In this document: positions 24,493-32,582 of the stretch, one piece after another
How the letters are laid out: each line of letters begins with the position of its first letter
Position numbering within the stretch: the first letter of the stretch is position 1
Assembly: GCA_902490315.1 (NCBI GenBank)
Contig: CABUDK010000008.1
Location: forward strand, 1-33,561
Length of the DNA stretch: 33,561 bases
Direction: 5' to 3'
Source of the DNA: an uncultured Porphyromonas sp.
Lineage (GTDB): Bacteria; Bacteroidota; Bacteroidia; Bacteroidales; Porphyromonadaceae
Notes under the pieces: model-generated
The model's input: only the letters and a program-made list of their open reading frames with translations
What the model was told of the DNA's origin: nothing
Databases searched by the model: none
Translations under genes and position numbers: made by a program

Positions 24493-26451
24493 TTAGAAGT
24501 TCAGTGAGAGCGAAACGAAATAGCTACGTCCAGGCGATAGCGAAGCGCCCTGCTCGATGATCGGGGTCATGTAGTTGAAAAGGTTGTCGCACCCCAGCGT
24601 TAGGCTAAGGTCTAGCACAGTCTGCCAGCGCTGTGTGACGCTAGCCCTAAAAAGCGCGTAACCAGGATAGGAGGCGTACTTATAGTCGTCACTGGCATTG
24701 TCGTAGACGGCGGAGGTCACGCCACTGAGGTAGCGCCCCGAGATCTGCCCCGAGAGGGTGTACGAGCCCCAGCGGTGCCCATACTGTACGGAGCCATTGA
24801 TGTGGTGAGGTCTCGTGTTGCGGATATGGAAGGATTGCGTCTTGCCCTGCACCTTCATCTGCTCTAAGACGAAGGCGTAGTTGACATTGATATCAAAGTT
24901 TGCAAAGGGCGTGACCCGTAGCATCGCCGTACCGCTCCATAGGTCTAGGGGCTTCTCCCCGTTGCGATATTGGAGTACACTGCCCTCCTGCTCGGGACGC
25001 GTATAGATACGGTTGTTGATACGATTGTAGGAGGCAGAGAGGGAGAGATTCATAAAGGAGTTGTTGTACTCAGGCGCGATCATCACGAGGTGGCTGATCT
25101 CTGGCTTGAGGTCGCTAGAGCCTTTGATGCGAAACATACCTCTGTGGTCCCAATCCATAAAGAGCTCCTTGAGCGAAGGCGACCTAAAGCCCTCGGAGTA
25201 GCTAACGCGTAGGGCATAGTTGCGATTGCGCCACATGATCGACAGGCGAGGCGTCAGGTGCGTGCCATAGGTCGAGTGCATATCCTGACGGAGTCCCACG
25301 GTAGTACTCCAGTTATTGTTCATACGCCAGAGCATCTGCCCGTAGAGCGTCTTGGTCGAGGCGCGGTGTACGTCATTGAGATTGGTCACCTGTACGCTAC
25401 GGAGGTTCTCGTGGAGGATCTCAACGCCCGCATTGAAGGTAGGCTTGTAGGGATCTTCCGAGGGGTCGTAGTTGTACTGCATGCGCGCCGTCTGCGTCAG
25501 GTAGTTAAACTGAGGCTCCCAGGGACCCTCCTCCTCTGTGGCGAGGAAGAAGTACTTGTCTCGCTTGTACCCCTCGATGTGGTAGCTGGTCTCTATAGAG
25601 TGTCCATCAGTGGGTTTGTAGAGTACTTGCAGATTGCCGGTAGGGCTTTGGTAGCGGTTCTTCTCCTTATCGTCAAAGTTCTGCATGCGTGAGTGAAAGC
25701 GTCCTGTAGCGGTGATCGAGAGACGCTTGTCTGGGGAGAGGTAGCGGAGCTTCTCTCCAACGTGAAAGGTGTAGAAGCCTGGCATCGTGCGTGGTCTATC
25801 GGCACTGACGCCTGGGAGCTCGTAGTCATGCTGCTTGGCATAGCCGCCCGTCGTGGTGCTAGTCACACGACCCAGTCTCATCACCAGACGACCGTTGTAG
25901 CGCTGTATGCTCTCTGTGTCGTAGTGGCTAGAGAGGTTGGCACCGAGCTTCTTGTGGCTCCGCTTTGTGATGATGTTGATCACGCCGCCTATGGCATTGC
26001 TCCCATAGAGAGCCGAGCTAGAGCCTTGTAGCATCTCGATGCGCTCTATCGAGGAGGGGTCTATACGCTCCAGGTCTACACTACTGGCCGAGCCCTCGTT
26101 GGTCATGCGCTCACCATCTACGAGGAAGAGGTAGTAGTCTGCCGAGAGTCCCCGTATGCTCATCCGATTTTGCGTGCCGTGGATACTCGTCTGCACGCCT
26201 GGAATTACCATCTGCAGCAGATCCTCCACAGAGCGCGCCTGGACCGCTTCGATCTCCTTGGGCGAGACGACGCGGATCGGTATGGAGATGTTTTTCATCG
26301 GGCAGCGTGTGCGGGTACCCGTGACGACCACTGCGTCAAGACACTTGACTCTCGTACTATCTACGAATGTCGAATCCTGAGGGAGTGTCGTGGCAGAGAG
26401 AGCTCCTGCGAGGGTAAGTAGGAAGAGGAGGATGTATAGAGACCTTTTCAT
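24493..26451 (-). CDS. hmuR: HmuR, TonB-dependent heme receptor
   Basis: This 652-residue outer-membrane receptor has a signal peptide (about 1-20), a TonB-box-like DAVVVTGTR (about 39-47), a plug domain (about 50-165, with MSIRGLSADYYLFLVDGERM and GSNAIGGVINIITKR), and a 22-strand barrel ending in aromatic SYFVSLSLNF. The length matches P. gingivalis HmuR. His91 (TSIHGTQNRMSIRG) and the His in DWDHRGMF (about 431) fall where I expect the heme ligands His95 and His434 of that protein. The heme-receptor box reads FRSPSLKELF...SSDLKPE rather than the usual FRAP/YRAP...NPDL. It is followed by hmuS after 32 bp. Confidence 0.93.
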   Translation of the reverse strand: MKRSLYILLFLLTLAGALSATTLPQDSTFVDSTRVKCLDAVVVTGTRTRCPMKNISIPIRVVSPKEIEAVQARSVEDLLQMVIPGVQTSIHGTQNRMSIRGLSADYYLFLVDGERMTNEGSASSVDLERIDPSSIERIEMLQGSSSALYGSNAIGGVINIITKRSHKKLGANLSSHYDTESIQRYNGRLVMRLGRVTSTTTGGYAKQHDYELPGVSADRPRTMPGFYTFHVGEKLRYLSPDKRLSITATGRFHSRMQNFDDKEKNRYQSPTGNLQVLYKPTDGHSIETSYHIEGYKRDKYFFLATEEEGPWEPQFNYLTQTARMQYNYDPSEDPYKPTFNAGVEILHENLRSVQVTNLNDVHRASTKTLYGQMLWRMNNNWSTTVGLRQDMHSTYGTHLTPRLSIMWRNRNYALRVSYSEGFRSPSLKELFMDWDHRGMFRIKGSSDLKPEISHLVMIAPEYNNSFMNLSLSASYNRINNRIYTRPEQEGSVLQYRNGEKPLDLWSGTAMLRVTPFANFDINVNYAFVLEQMKVQGKTQSFHIRNTRPHHINGSVQYGHRWGSYTLSGQISGRYLSGVTSAVYDNASDDYKYASYPGYALFRASVTQRWQTVLDLSLTLGCDNLFNYMTPIIEQGASLSPGRSYFVSLSLNF

Positions 26452-26519
26452 ATAGTGAAGCTTAGGGAGTAAAAGGGAATAGACTCAGTGCGCTTAAGAG
26501 GCGCTTAGAGCCAAGCAAG

Positions 26520-26558
26520 CTCGGAGCCACAGAGAGCGGTCTCTCTAGTAGCTCCGAG
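26520..26558 (-). promoter_or_regulatory. Stem-loop between hmuY and hmuR
   Basis: Perfect outer arms CTCGGAGC (26520-26527) and GCTCCGAG (26551-26558), and inner arms AGAGAG (26531-26536) and CTCTCT (26541-26546), form a two-part stem with a CGGT loop. It begins 15 bp after the hmuY stop codon. On the minus strand it is not followed by a U run, so it is more likely an RNA-stabilising or processing element, or an attenuator, than a full terminator. Confidence 0.6.
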
Positions 26559-26573
26559 CGGGTAAGGCGGTGA

Positions 26574-27242
26574 TTACTTCTTGTCTGCCTGCATGGCATA
26601 CTCGAGGGTAATGTGTCCCGTCTTCTTCGTAGCACTCTGATAGTCTAGGACACGGACGCGGACGATCTCACCAGCGGACGAGCGGACGAGAAAGACAGAA
26701 GGATCTATCGTCACCTTGGGAGGCATACCGGCCATGCTGATGATACCCTTGTTTAGGTATCCAGGTTGTCCCTCACCCTTAGGCTCAGAGGTAAGCAGGA
26801 AGTTGGCCGACTGCTTCTTGTATTCGATATCGTGCTTGCCATCCTTGTTGGCACCAAACTTCATCAGGAGCATACCCTCACGGTCTAGCGTCCACTCGCT
26901 ATCCTTAGGAGCAGGGATGTCCGCCTTTAGATCCTTTTGAGTTGTGCGAGTAGCTGCACCCTTGCCCTTACCAGAGGCACCGCCGTTGGTCTTGAAGTCG
27001 TAGCGGTGCAGACCTAGATCCCACGAGAGATCGGTCTCGGGAGCGGAGACGCTGACTACCTCACCCTTGGCAAAGTTGATGTATACCCACTTCGTGTAGT
27101 CGGAAGCGTCTACGACAATCTTCTTGGTCACCCACTCCCCTTGTGAGGGATTAGGCTTCGGTTGGTTATTGTCCTTGTCGCACGAAGCGCATAGTAGCAG
27201 CGTCATTAGCGCCGCTAGAGAGAGTAGGATTGTTTTCTTCAT
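26574..27242 (-). CDS. hmuY: HmuY, heme-binding lipoprotein (hemophore-like)
   Basis: This 222-residue protein has a lipoprotein signal (MKKTILLSLAALMTLLLCASC, Cys21 lipidated) and should sit on the outer membrane surface, taking heme from host proteins and passing it to HmuR. LSWDLGLHRYDFKTNGGASG (about 72-91), GKGKG, and VRVLDYQSATKKTGHITLEY near the end match P. gingivalis HmuY as I remember it. Compared with that protein's heme ligands, the His166 position appears to be Met170 (IISMAGMPP). The His134 position falls at Lys136/His137. The frame is open further upstream, but the ATG at 27240-27242 gives the signal peptide and lies behind a good promoter. Confidence 0.9.
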   Translation of the reverse strand: MKKTILLSLAALMTLLLCASCDKDNNQPKPNPSQGEWVTKKIVVDASDYTKWVYINFAKGEVVSVSAPETDLSWDLGLHRYDFKTNGGASGKGKGAATRTTQKDLKADIPAPKDSEWTLDREGMLLMKFGANKDGKHDIEYKKQSANFLLTSEPKGEGQPGYLNKGIISMAGMPPKVTIDPSVFLVRSSAGEIVRVRVLDYQSATKKTGHITLEYAMQADKK

Positions 27243-27284
27243 ATACTTTGTTTGCTTAGAAAAACTGGTTGTCTGATTGCACTG

Positions 27285-27316
27285 CAAAGGTATGAATGAG
27301 AGCCTACGCAAATCAA
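27285..27316 (-). promoter_or_regulatory. hmuY: Predicted Bacteroidota promoter for the hmu operon
   Basis: On the minus strand TTG (27314-27316), a 21-bp spacer and TACCTTTG (27285-27292) fit the -33/-7 consensus. The hmuY ATG is 42 bp downstream of the -7 box. Iron or heme control is expected from related loci, but I could not identify a specific operator. Confidence 0.65.
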
Positions 27317-27452
27317 TACCTAAACGTCGGTAATTAAGCTTGTGTCGTCCCAACGTTTAGCTATAAAACTCCCCCATCACAACCCTCTCGGTAGGGCTAT
27401 CGGCAGCCGTGTCGTATGGGAAGGCATGCGCTTTTGTAAAAGTTCCAAAACG

Positions 27453-27628
27453 ATTCCAGCCTTGGAACTTTTTAGTTCCAAGGCAGGAACTTTCTGGTTC
27501 CAACGGAGGAACTTTCGAATTCCAACGGAGGAACTTTTCGGTTCCAAGGGAGGAAAGTTTCAATCCCAAGGGAGGGAGCGTTTGATCCCAAGGGAGGAAT
27601 TTCAATTTTCTAACAATGGAAAGTTTGA
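27453..27628. repeat. Tandem array of eight 22-bp units
   Basis: Units start at 27453, 27475, 27497, 27519, 27541, 27563, 27585 and 27607. The centre units read like GTTCCAACGGAGGAACTTTCGA, shown here as GTTCC + AACGGAG + GAAC + tail, so each contains a short inverted repeat (GTTCC/GGAAC). Units diverge gradually from left to right. The period and dyad design match the arrays in elements A and B, but the core sequence differs and I found no terminal inverted repeats around it. Confidence 0.85.
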
Positions 27629-27650
27629 TTGGGCAGAGGAGATAAAGAAA

Positions 27651-27685
27651 GAAGGCCGAGAAGCAACGCATGCTTCTCGACCTTC
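27651..27685 (-). terminator. Rho-independent terminator of nagB
   Basis: Arms of 15 bases (27651-27665 and 27671-27685) with a 5-nt loop pair fully in minus-strand RNA (14 Watson-Crick pairs and one G-U). In plus-strand RNA the same position is an A-C mismatch. On the minus strand the stem is followed by TTTCTTTATC. It lies 58 bp after the nagB stop codon. Confidence 0.8.
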
Positions 27686-27743
27686 TCTGGTTGTGGCGTA
27701 TGCTACGGGAGCATCCGCCGATCTATTTGTGAGCTACTACCTC

Positions 27744-28550
27744 TTAGTAGGCTAGACCCTCACGGGCTAGCTCCTCTTCGTGCTTGTAGAAGCGGAAAGT
27801 CTTCACCTGTAGCTCTACGGCTGCATCGTCATCGCAGACGATGATGCTGTCAGAGTGGAGCTGCAGCGCAGAGATAGGACACATCTGGGTGATATGCCCC
27901 TCGACGGCCTTGCAGAGGGCGCGCGCCTTCTGAGAGCCACTGATGAGAATCATCACCTCACGAGCATCTGTCACGGTGCCGACACCTACGGTGAGGGCGC
28001 GTGTGGGAACCTGCGAGAGGTCGTTGTCAAAGAAACGGCTGTTGTCACGGATCGTCTCGGGCATCAGACGCACCTCACGAGTGCGAGAGGCTAGTGAGGA
28101 GCCTGGCTCGTTGAAGGCGATATGGCCATCAGAGCCGATACCTCCGATGAAGAGGTCGATACCTCCGAGTGACTGGATCATCTCTTCGTAAGCTTGGCAC
28201 TCAGCAGTAGTGTCCTTTGCCAAACCATTGAGGAGGTGTGTATTTTTGGGGTCGATGTCGATGTGGTCGAAGAAGTTGCTCTTCATAAAGTAGTGATAGC
28301 TCTCGGGATGTGAGGGCTCTAGACCGACATACTCGTCCATATTGACTGTAATTACGTTCTTGAAGCTAACGCGTCCAGCCTGACAGGCTTTGGCCAGCTC
28401 TTGATACATACCAATAGGGGTAGAGCCTGTGGGCAGACCGATCACAAAGGGGCGGTCAGCTGTGGGGGCAAACTCATTGATGCGTTTGATCACATGCTCT
28501 GCTGCCCATGTAGACATGGCAGCATAATCTTGCTCGATAACAAGTCTCAT
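27744..28550 (-). CDS. nagB: Glucosamine-6-phosphate deaminase
   Basis: This 268-residue enzyme converts glucosamine 6-phosphate to fructose 6-phosphate and ammonia, linking amino-sugar use to glycolysis. Key residues match the E. coli numbering: Asp72 in VNMDEYVGL, then Asp141, His143 and Glu148 in GIGSDGHIAFNEPG. The phosphate-binding LPTGSTP loop is at about 39-45. The gene follows fprA by 31 bp and ends at a good terminator, so it is probably the last gene of a minus-strand transcription unit. Confidence 0.97.
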   Translation of the reverse strand: MRLVIEQDYAAMSTWAAEHVIKRINEFAPTADRPFVIGLPTGSTPIGMYQELAKACQAGRVSFKNVITVNMDEYVGLEPSHPESYHYFMKSNFFDHIDIDPKNTHLLNGLAKDTTAECQAYEEMIQSLGGIDLFIGGIGSDGHIAFNEPGSSLASRTREVRLMPETIRDNSRFFDNDLSQVPTRALTVGVGTVTDAREVMILISGSQKARALCKAVEGHITQMCPISALQLHSDSIIVCDDDAAVELQVKTFRFYKHEEELAREGLAY

Positions 28551-28581
28551 AGATTATTTGTTGGTTGTTGGTATTTAGGTA

Positions 28582-29796
28582 TTAACGGTAAAGCTCTAGT
28601 AGTCTCTTGGCAATAGCAGCTCCTAGGTCACGACCCTGAGCGAGCTGCTCTGGGGTGGCGGCACCCTTGATCTCTACGGGATCGGTCACCTGCTCGAAGG
28701 CTAGCTTCTCGAGGATCTCGGGCATGATCTTGACAGACTGCCCAGCCCAAGTACAGCTACCGAAGTAGCCGATGATGCGATGCTTGACCTCGCGGAGGGC
28801 TACCTTGTTGAGGATGTCGCGCATGGGTGAGAAAAGGCTATTGCAATAGGTCGGTGCGCCAACGATGAGGGCGCGATACTTGAAGATGTCACGGAGCATG
28901 TGCGAGGGGTCGGCCGTGCTGACGTTGTGCACGACGATATCCTTGATGCCGCTCTGAGCTAGTCCCTGAGCGACAGCCTCGGCCATCTGCTCGGTGTGAC
29001 CATACATGCTACCATAGAGGATGACCGCACCACAGCTCGTGTCGTACTTACTGAGCTGGTCGTAGATGGCAAGTGCCTTGGGGAAGCCGTGCTCCGTCCA
29101 TACGGGACCATGGGTCGGACAGATGTACTGTGGCGACAGACCTAGAGAGCTGTACTTCTCCAGAGCCTTCTGTACGAACGAACCAAACTTACCCACGATG
29201 CAGGCGTAGTAGCGGTACATCTCCTCGTAGTAAAGGTCGAGATTCATATCTCGGTCTATGATAGCCCCGTTGAGCGCGCCAAAGGTGCCGAAGGCATCGG
29301 CCGTAAAGAGGACGTTGTTTGAGCTCTCGTAGGTAAACATGACCTCGGGCCAGTGAACCATCGGTGCCATGACAAACTGGAAGGAGAAGTCGCCCACCTC
29401 TAGTGGCTCTTTCTCCGAAACAACTACGCGCTGCTCCTGAGGGATTGGTGCGAAGTAAGAGTCGAGCATGCCGAAGGTTTTGCTATTGCCCACCACCTTC
29501 ATCTCAGGATAGAGGGTGCGTAGGAGACCGATAGAGCCACTGTGGTCGGGCTCCATGTGGTTCACGATGAGGTAGTCGATAGGACGGTCGCCGATGATTG
29601 CTTTGATCTCGCTAAGATGCTTCTCAGCGGTGGCTATCTCGACACCATCGATGAGTACGACCTGCTCACCCACGAGCAGATAAGAGTTGTAGCTGACGCC
29701 ATGGGGTAGTGACCAGGAGCCCTCGAAGAGTTGCTTCGTGCGGTCATTGACTCCGATATAGTATATTGAATCGGTGATTTGATTACGATACTCCAT
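28582..29796 (-). CDS. Class A flavodiiron protein (FprA/Roo type)
   Basis: This 404-residue protein combines an N-terminal metallo-beta-lactamase-fold diiron domain with a C-terminal flavodoxin domain. The diiron ligands are visible: His80-x-Glu82-x-Asp84-His85 in NHMEPDHSG, His148 in MVHWPE, Asp167 in TADAFG, and a His in PTHGPVW (about 228). The FMN-binding loop is in LYGSMYGHTEQMAEAVA (about 261-277). Such enzymes reduce O2 to water or NO to N2O in the cytoplasm with electrons from rubredoxin, which protects anaerobes. No rubredoxin gene is next to it. It starts 33 bp after lgt. Confidence 0.94.
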   Translation of the reverse strand: MEYRNQITDSIYYIGVNDRTKQLFEGSWSLPHGVSYNSYLLVGEQVVLIDGVEIATAEKHLSEIKAIIGDRPIDYLIVNHMEPDHSGSIGLLRTLYPEMKVVGNSKTFGMLDSYFAPIPQEQRVVVSEKEPLEVGDFSFQFVMAPMVHWPEVMFTYESSNNVLFTADAFGTFGALNGAIIDRDMNLDLYYEEMYRYYACIVGKFGSFVQKALEKYSSLGLSPQYICPTHGPVWTEHGFPKALAIYDQLSKYDTSCGAVILYGSMYGHTEQMAEAVAQGLAQSGIKDIVVHNVSTADPSHMLRDIFKYRALIVGAPTYCNSLFSPMRDILNKVALREVKHRIIGYFGSCTWAGQSVKIMPEILEKLAFEQVTDPVEIKGAATPEQLAQGRDLGAAIAKRLLELYR

Positions 29797-29829
29797 AATA
29801 TAATGGTTGCTTTATAATAGTGAATAGAT

Positions 29830-30744
29830 TTACTTCTTGTTTTGATGAGCGGCTTGCTCCTTGCGCTGCGCCTCTTCGGCGAGTAGACGCTCCACCTCCG
29901 CCTGAGGCACTGGGTGGCGTAGGGCATAGATGATCATGCCGACTCCGATGAGGATAAAGGGGATGCTGAGCAATTGCCCCTGGTTGAGTCCGATGGAGTC
30001 GACCAACCTGTGCTCCCACGGCTCCTGAACGAACTTGACCGTCTCAATAAGCATACGTGCTATGAAGGTGAGCGTGAGGAGCGTCCCGACGATGAGTCCC
30101 TGATACTTGTAGCCCGTATTGCGACGCCAGTAGAGCCACATGCAGATGGCGAAGACGAGTAGATAGGCGAGTGCCTCGTATATGGCTGTCGGGTGGCAAG
30201 GCATACCACCTGCTAAGGTCTGCCACTCGGCTGAGCGTATGAAGCGAAAGCCCCATGCGACATCGGTAGGGTAGCCGAAGATCTCGCTATTCATCAGGTT
30301 GCCGAGACGTATCATAGCTGCCACGAGACCTACGGGTACGCAGAGTCGATCCATACCCCAGAGGATAGGCTTGTGCGACACTTTGCGTGCGTAGATCCAC
30401 ATGACGATGATGAGACCGATCACACCGCCGTGACTTGCTAGTCCACCCTCCCACGTCTTCAAGATCTCAACGGGATTGGCAAGGTAGTAGAGAGGATCGT
30501 AGAAGAGACAGTGTCCTAGTCTAGCACCTACGATCGTACCGATGGCTACGTACCAAAAGAGTTTGTTAAACCATGGTTCAGGTAAGCCTTCTTTCTGCCA
30601 GATGCGATGCACGATCCACGGACCGAAGACGAAGAGCCCCACGGCAAAGAGTACGGCATACCAGCGTAACTCAAAGGAGCCGATGGTAAAGATGGCGGGG
30701 TTGACGTCCCATGTGATGGCTAGTAGTGGTAATGTGCTGGACAT
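29830..30744 (-). CDS. lgt: Prolipoprotein diacylglyceryl transferase
   Basis: This 304-residue inner-membrane enzyme moves diacylglycerol from phosphatidylglycerol to the lipobox Cys of prolipoproteins such as HmuY. Motifs: ELRWYAVLFAVGL (first helices), GARLGHCLFYDPLYYL, EGGLASHGGVIG with His105, and the family signature RLGNLMNSEIFG (about 146-157). About seven membrane helices are predicted. The tail after the last helix (about 278-304) is long and charged (PQAEVERLLAEEAQRKEQ). The start at 30744 is the ATG that gives the expected short periplasmic N-terminus. Confidence 0.95.
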   Translation of the reverse strand: MSSTLPLLAITWDVNPAIFTIGSFELRWYAVLFAVGLFVFGPWIVHRIWQKEGLPEPWFNKLFWYVAIGTIVGARLGHCLFYDPLYYLANPVEILKTWEGGLASHGGVIGLIIVMWIYARKVSHKPILWGMDRLCVPVGLVAAMIRLGNLMNSEIFGYPTDVAWGFRFIRSAEWQTLAGGMPCHPTAIYEALAYLLVFAICMWLYWRRNTGYKYQGLIVGTLLTLTFIARMLIETVKFVQEPWEHRLVDSIGLNQGQLLSIPFILIGVGMIIYALRHPVPQAEVERLLAEEAQRKEQAAHQNKK

Positions 30745-30748
30745 GTCG

Positions 30749-30789
30749 TTAGAGGTTAGAGATTAGACCTTAGAGGTTAGAGATTAGAC
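30749..30789. repeat. Two tandem copies of a 21-bp sequence
   Basis: TTAGAGGTTAGAGATTAGAC occurs at 30749-30768 and again at 30770-30789, one base apart. The second copy includes the ddh stop codon (complement of 30784-30786). It fills the ddh-lgt gap. Each unit itself contains smaller TTAGAG-type steps. Confidence 0.85.
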
Positions 30790-31692
30790 TAGATGGGCGA
30801 TCCAGTCAGCTCGGTCGCCTACGAGGAGGTCTATGACTGGCACCTCAGGGAGCGTGTAGGCTCCTGGCGTGAGGCGCTGCGTAGCACGGGCGGAGGCGAC
30901 CATCATTTGGGCGGTTAGGGCGGGGTTGTTGATCTGCATCTCGAAGGTGAGACGCTGGTTGTGCGTTACGCCCGAGACCCCTTTGCGCATCATGTGTACG
31001 CCATGGCCTACGTCCTCTAGGGCAGCGACTGAGGGGACGATGGTGACGATCGTTTCGTCATGAGCGAAGTAATCATCGGCGAGGATCGCTTGGCGCACCT
31101 GCTCCTCGTTGGTTCCTGCCTCTAGCTCTACATAGACCTGTCTGCGGTGCTGACCATAGCCTACAGGTAGGGTCATAGAGAGTGCGTCTCGGACACCTGC
31201 AATGGCACGTGCTGCCACGGAGTGCCCCATGCTCATGCCTGGCCCGAAGTCTGTGTAGGTGATCCCTTCGGGAGCCATCGCCTGCATCAAGGTGCGGACG
31301 ATCGAGTCGCTCCCGGGATCCCAGCCAGCGCTGATGATGGAGACCGCTTGGTGCTCCTGAGCTATCGCCATCAAGTCGTGGCGTAGCGTGGCTATCTGGG
31401 TATGGATGTCGAAGCTGTCTACCGTGCAAATGCCCTGTGCGAGGTAACGCTTGGCGTAGTCAGGCACGGAGCGTGTCGGTACGGCTAAGATAGCGACGTC
31501 TGCCTTGGGAAGGGCGTCACCCTCTCCGTAAACGGCAATGCCGTGAGCGGTCAATACTTGGCTTTGAGGATCATTCTTAGAGCGACGGACTACACCGACC
31601 AGCTCCATGTCGGGAGCGGTGCGTACGGTGGTCACAACTTGCTTGCCTACGTGTCCGTAGCCTACGACGAGTACTTTTATCTTTTGGTTCAT
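30784..31692 (-). CDS. ddh: meso-Diaminopimelate D-dehydrogenase
   Basis: This 302-residue NADPH-dependent enzyme makes meso-diaminopimelate from tetrahydrodipicolinate in one step, for peptidoglycan and lysine. The Rossmann motif VVGYGHVGKQVV is at about residues 9-20. The dimerisation and substrate region includes SAGWDPGSDSIVRTLM and DFGPGMSMGHSVAARAI (about 120-163), typical of DapDH. The dehydrogenase route is common in Bacteroidota. The gene lies 29 bp after the ypfJ-like gene and ends in the 21-bp repeat in front of lgt. Confidence 0.95.
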   Translation of the reverse strand: MNQKIKVLVVGYGHVGKQVVTTVRTAPDMELVGVVRRSKNDPQSQVLTAHGIAVYGEGDALPKADVAILAVPTRSVPDYAKRYLAQGICTVDSFDIHTQIATLRHDLMAIAQEHQAVSIISAGWDPGSDSIVRTLMQAMAPEGITYTDFGPGMSMGHSVAARAIAGVRDALSMTLPVGYGQHRRQVYVELEAGTNEEQVRQAILADDYFAHDETIVTIVPSVAALEDVGHGVHMMRKGVSGVTHNQRLTFEMQINNPALTAQMMVASARATQRLTPGAYTLPEVPVIDLLVGDRADWIAHLV

Positions 31693-31721
31693 CTGTAATC
31701 TGCTATAGAATTGGTTGTTGC

Positions 31722-32582
31722 TTACAAGCGGTAACGGCTCGCACCATCCAAGCTGCCCGACTCAAAGCCAGAGCGAAAGGCTTGCATGCGCTGTGCTGAG
31801 GTACCGTGTGTGAATGAGTCTGGTACGGCGTAGCCCTGCGCCTCTTTCTGCAAAGTGTCATCGCCGATAGCGTTGGCGGCTGTGAGTGCATCCTCGAGGT
31901 CTCCAGGCTCGATGAGTATGATGCCGAGTCGCTGTGCGTGATATGCCCATACGCCTGCTAGGTAGTCGGCTTGCAGTTCTAGCTGTACACTGGCGCGGTT
32001 GTACGCTTCCTGAGAGACACGCCCTTGCTGCTGGTGCAGCTTGTCGGAGATGCCGAGGAGGTTCTGCACGTGATGCCCTACCTCGTGAGCGGTGACATAA
32101 GCCATGGCTAGGTCTCCCGGCGCTTTGAAGCGAGAGGCGAGTAGATTGAAGAAGTCTAAGTCAATGTAGACTGTCTGGTCGGCTGGACAGTAGAAAGGTC
32201 CCACCTCGCTGGTGGCTCCTCCGCAACGGCTCTGCACCTGATCGGTGAAGGTCACCAGTGTTGGTGCCGCATAGGAGCGTTGTAGCTCGGAGCTGAAGAG
32301 ATCTGTCCACACATCGTTGCAACTGTTGAAGACGCGCAGCGTGAAGACCTTGAACTCTTCGTTTTCGTTGACGCGCGAGGGATCTACCTGCTCCGTCTGT
32401 GAGCCGGGCAAGACATTGTCTGCTACCCGCATCAGTCCCGTGAGATCCACGCCGAAGAAGAGGCTGGCCAGGACGATGACGATACCGCCGATGCCGCCTC
32501 CGAGGGCTAGACCTCTGCCTGAGATGCGTCCACGTCTGTCTTGGTAGTTTGCCGAGCTGTCGTTGGGTCTAAGCCATTTCAT
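31722..32582 (-). CDS. Neutral zinc metallopeptidase (YpfJ family)
   Basis: This 286-residue protein has a cytoplasmic basic N-terminus, one membrane helix (about residues 28-45, GGGIGGIVIVLASLFFGVDL) and an external domain with the zinc motif HEVGHH (His166, Glu167, His170). YCPADQTVYIDLDFF before it and QLELQADYLAGVWAYHA after it (a candidate third ligand region) are typical of the YpfJ/putative neutral zinc metallopeptidase family. The substrate is unknown. Its start overlaps the lipB stop by 4 bp, so the two are translationally coupled. Confidence 0.9.
   Translation of the reverse strand: MKWLRPNDSSANYQDRRGRISGRGLALGGGIGGIVIVLASLFFGVDLTGLMRVADNVLPGSQTEQVDPSRVNENEEFKVFTLRVFNSCNDVWTDLFSSELQRSYAAPTLVTFTDQVQSRCGGATSEVGPFYCPADQTVYIDLDFFNLLASRFKAPGDLAMAYVTAHEVGHHVQNLLGISDKLHQQQGRVSQEAYNRASVQLELQADYLAGVWAYHAQRLGIILIEPGDLEDALTAANAIGDDTLQKEAQGYAVPDSFTHGTSAQRMQAFRSGFESGSLDGASRYRL

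Larger units (their letters stand above)
27317..27743. other. Non-coding region between nagB and hmuY
   Basis: This stretch of about 430 bp has no convincing gene. It contains the nagB terminator (27651-27685), a 22-bp tandem array (27453-27628), and about 135 bp of unique sequence next to the hmuY promoter. A 137-codon open frame on the plus strand crosses the array, but a 22-bp period does not preserve reading frame, so it is not taken as a gene. Confidence 0.6.

Noticed and set aside
25258..25692. A 144-codon plus-strand frame opposite hmuR
   Set aside because: It is a shadow of the receptor gene on the other strand, with no start context and no recognisable domain.
27353..27743. A third complete MITE-like element around the 22-bp array
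   Set aside because: I looked for the CAGGGCTGACGCATTATA ends and for flanking direct repeats and found only weak, chance-level similarities.
27342..27755. A 137-codon plus-strand open frame between nagB and hmuY
   Set aside because: It runs through the 22-bp array, whose period is not a multiple of three, overlaps the nagB terminator, and has repetitive low-complexity translation.
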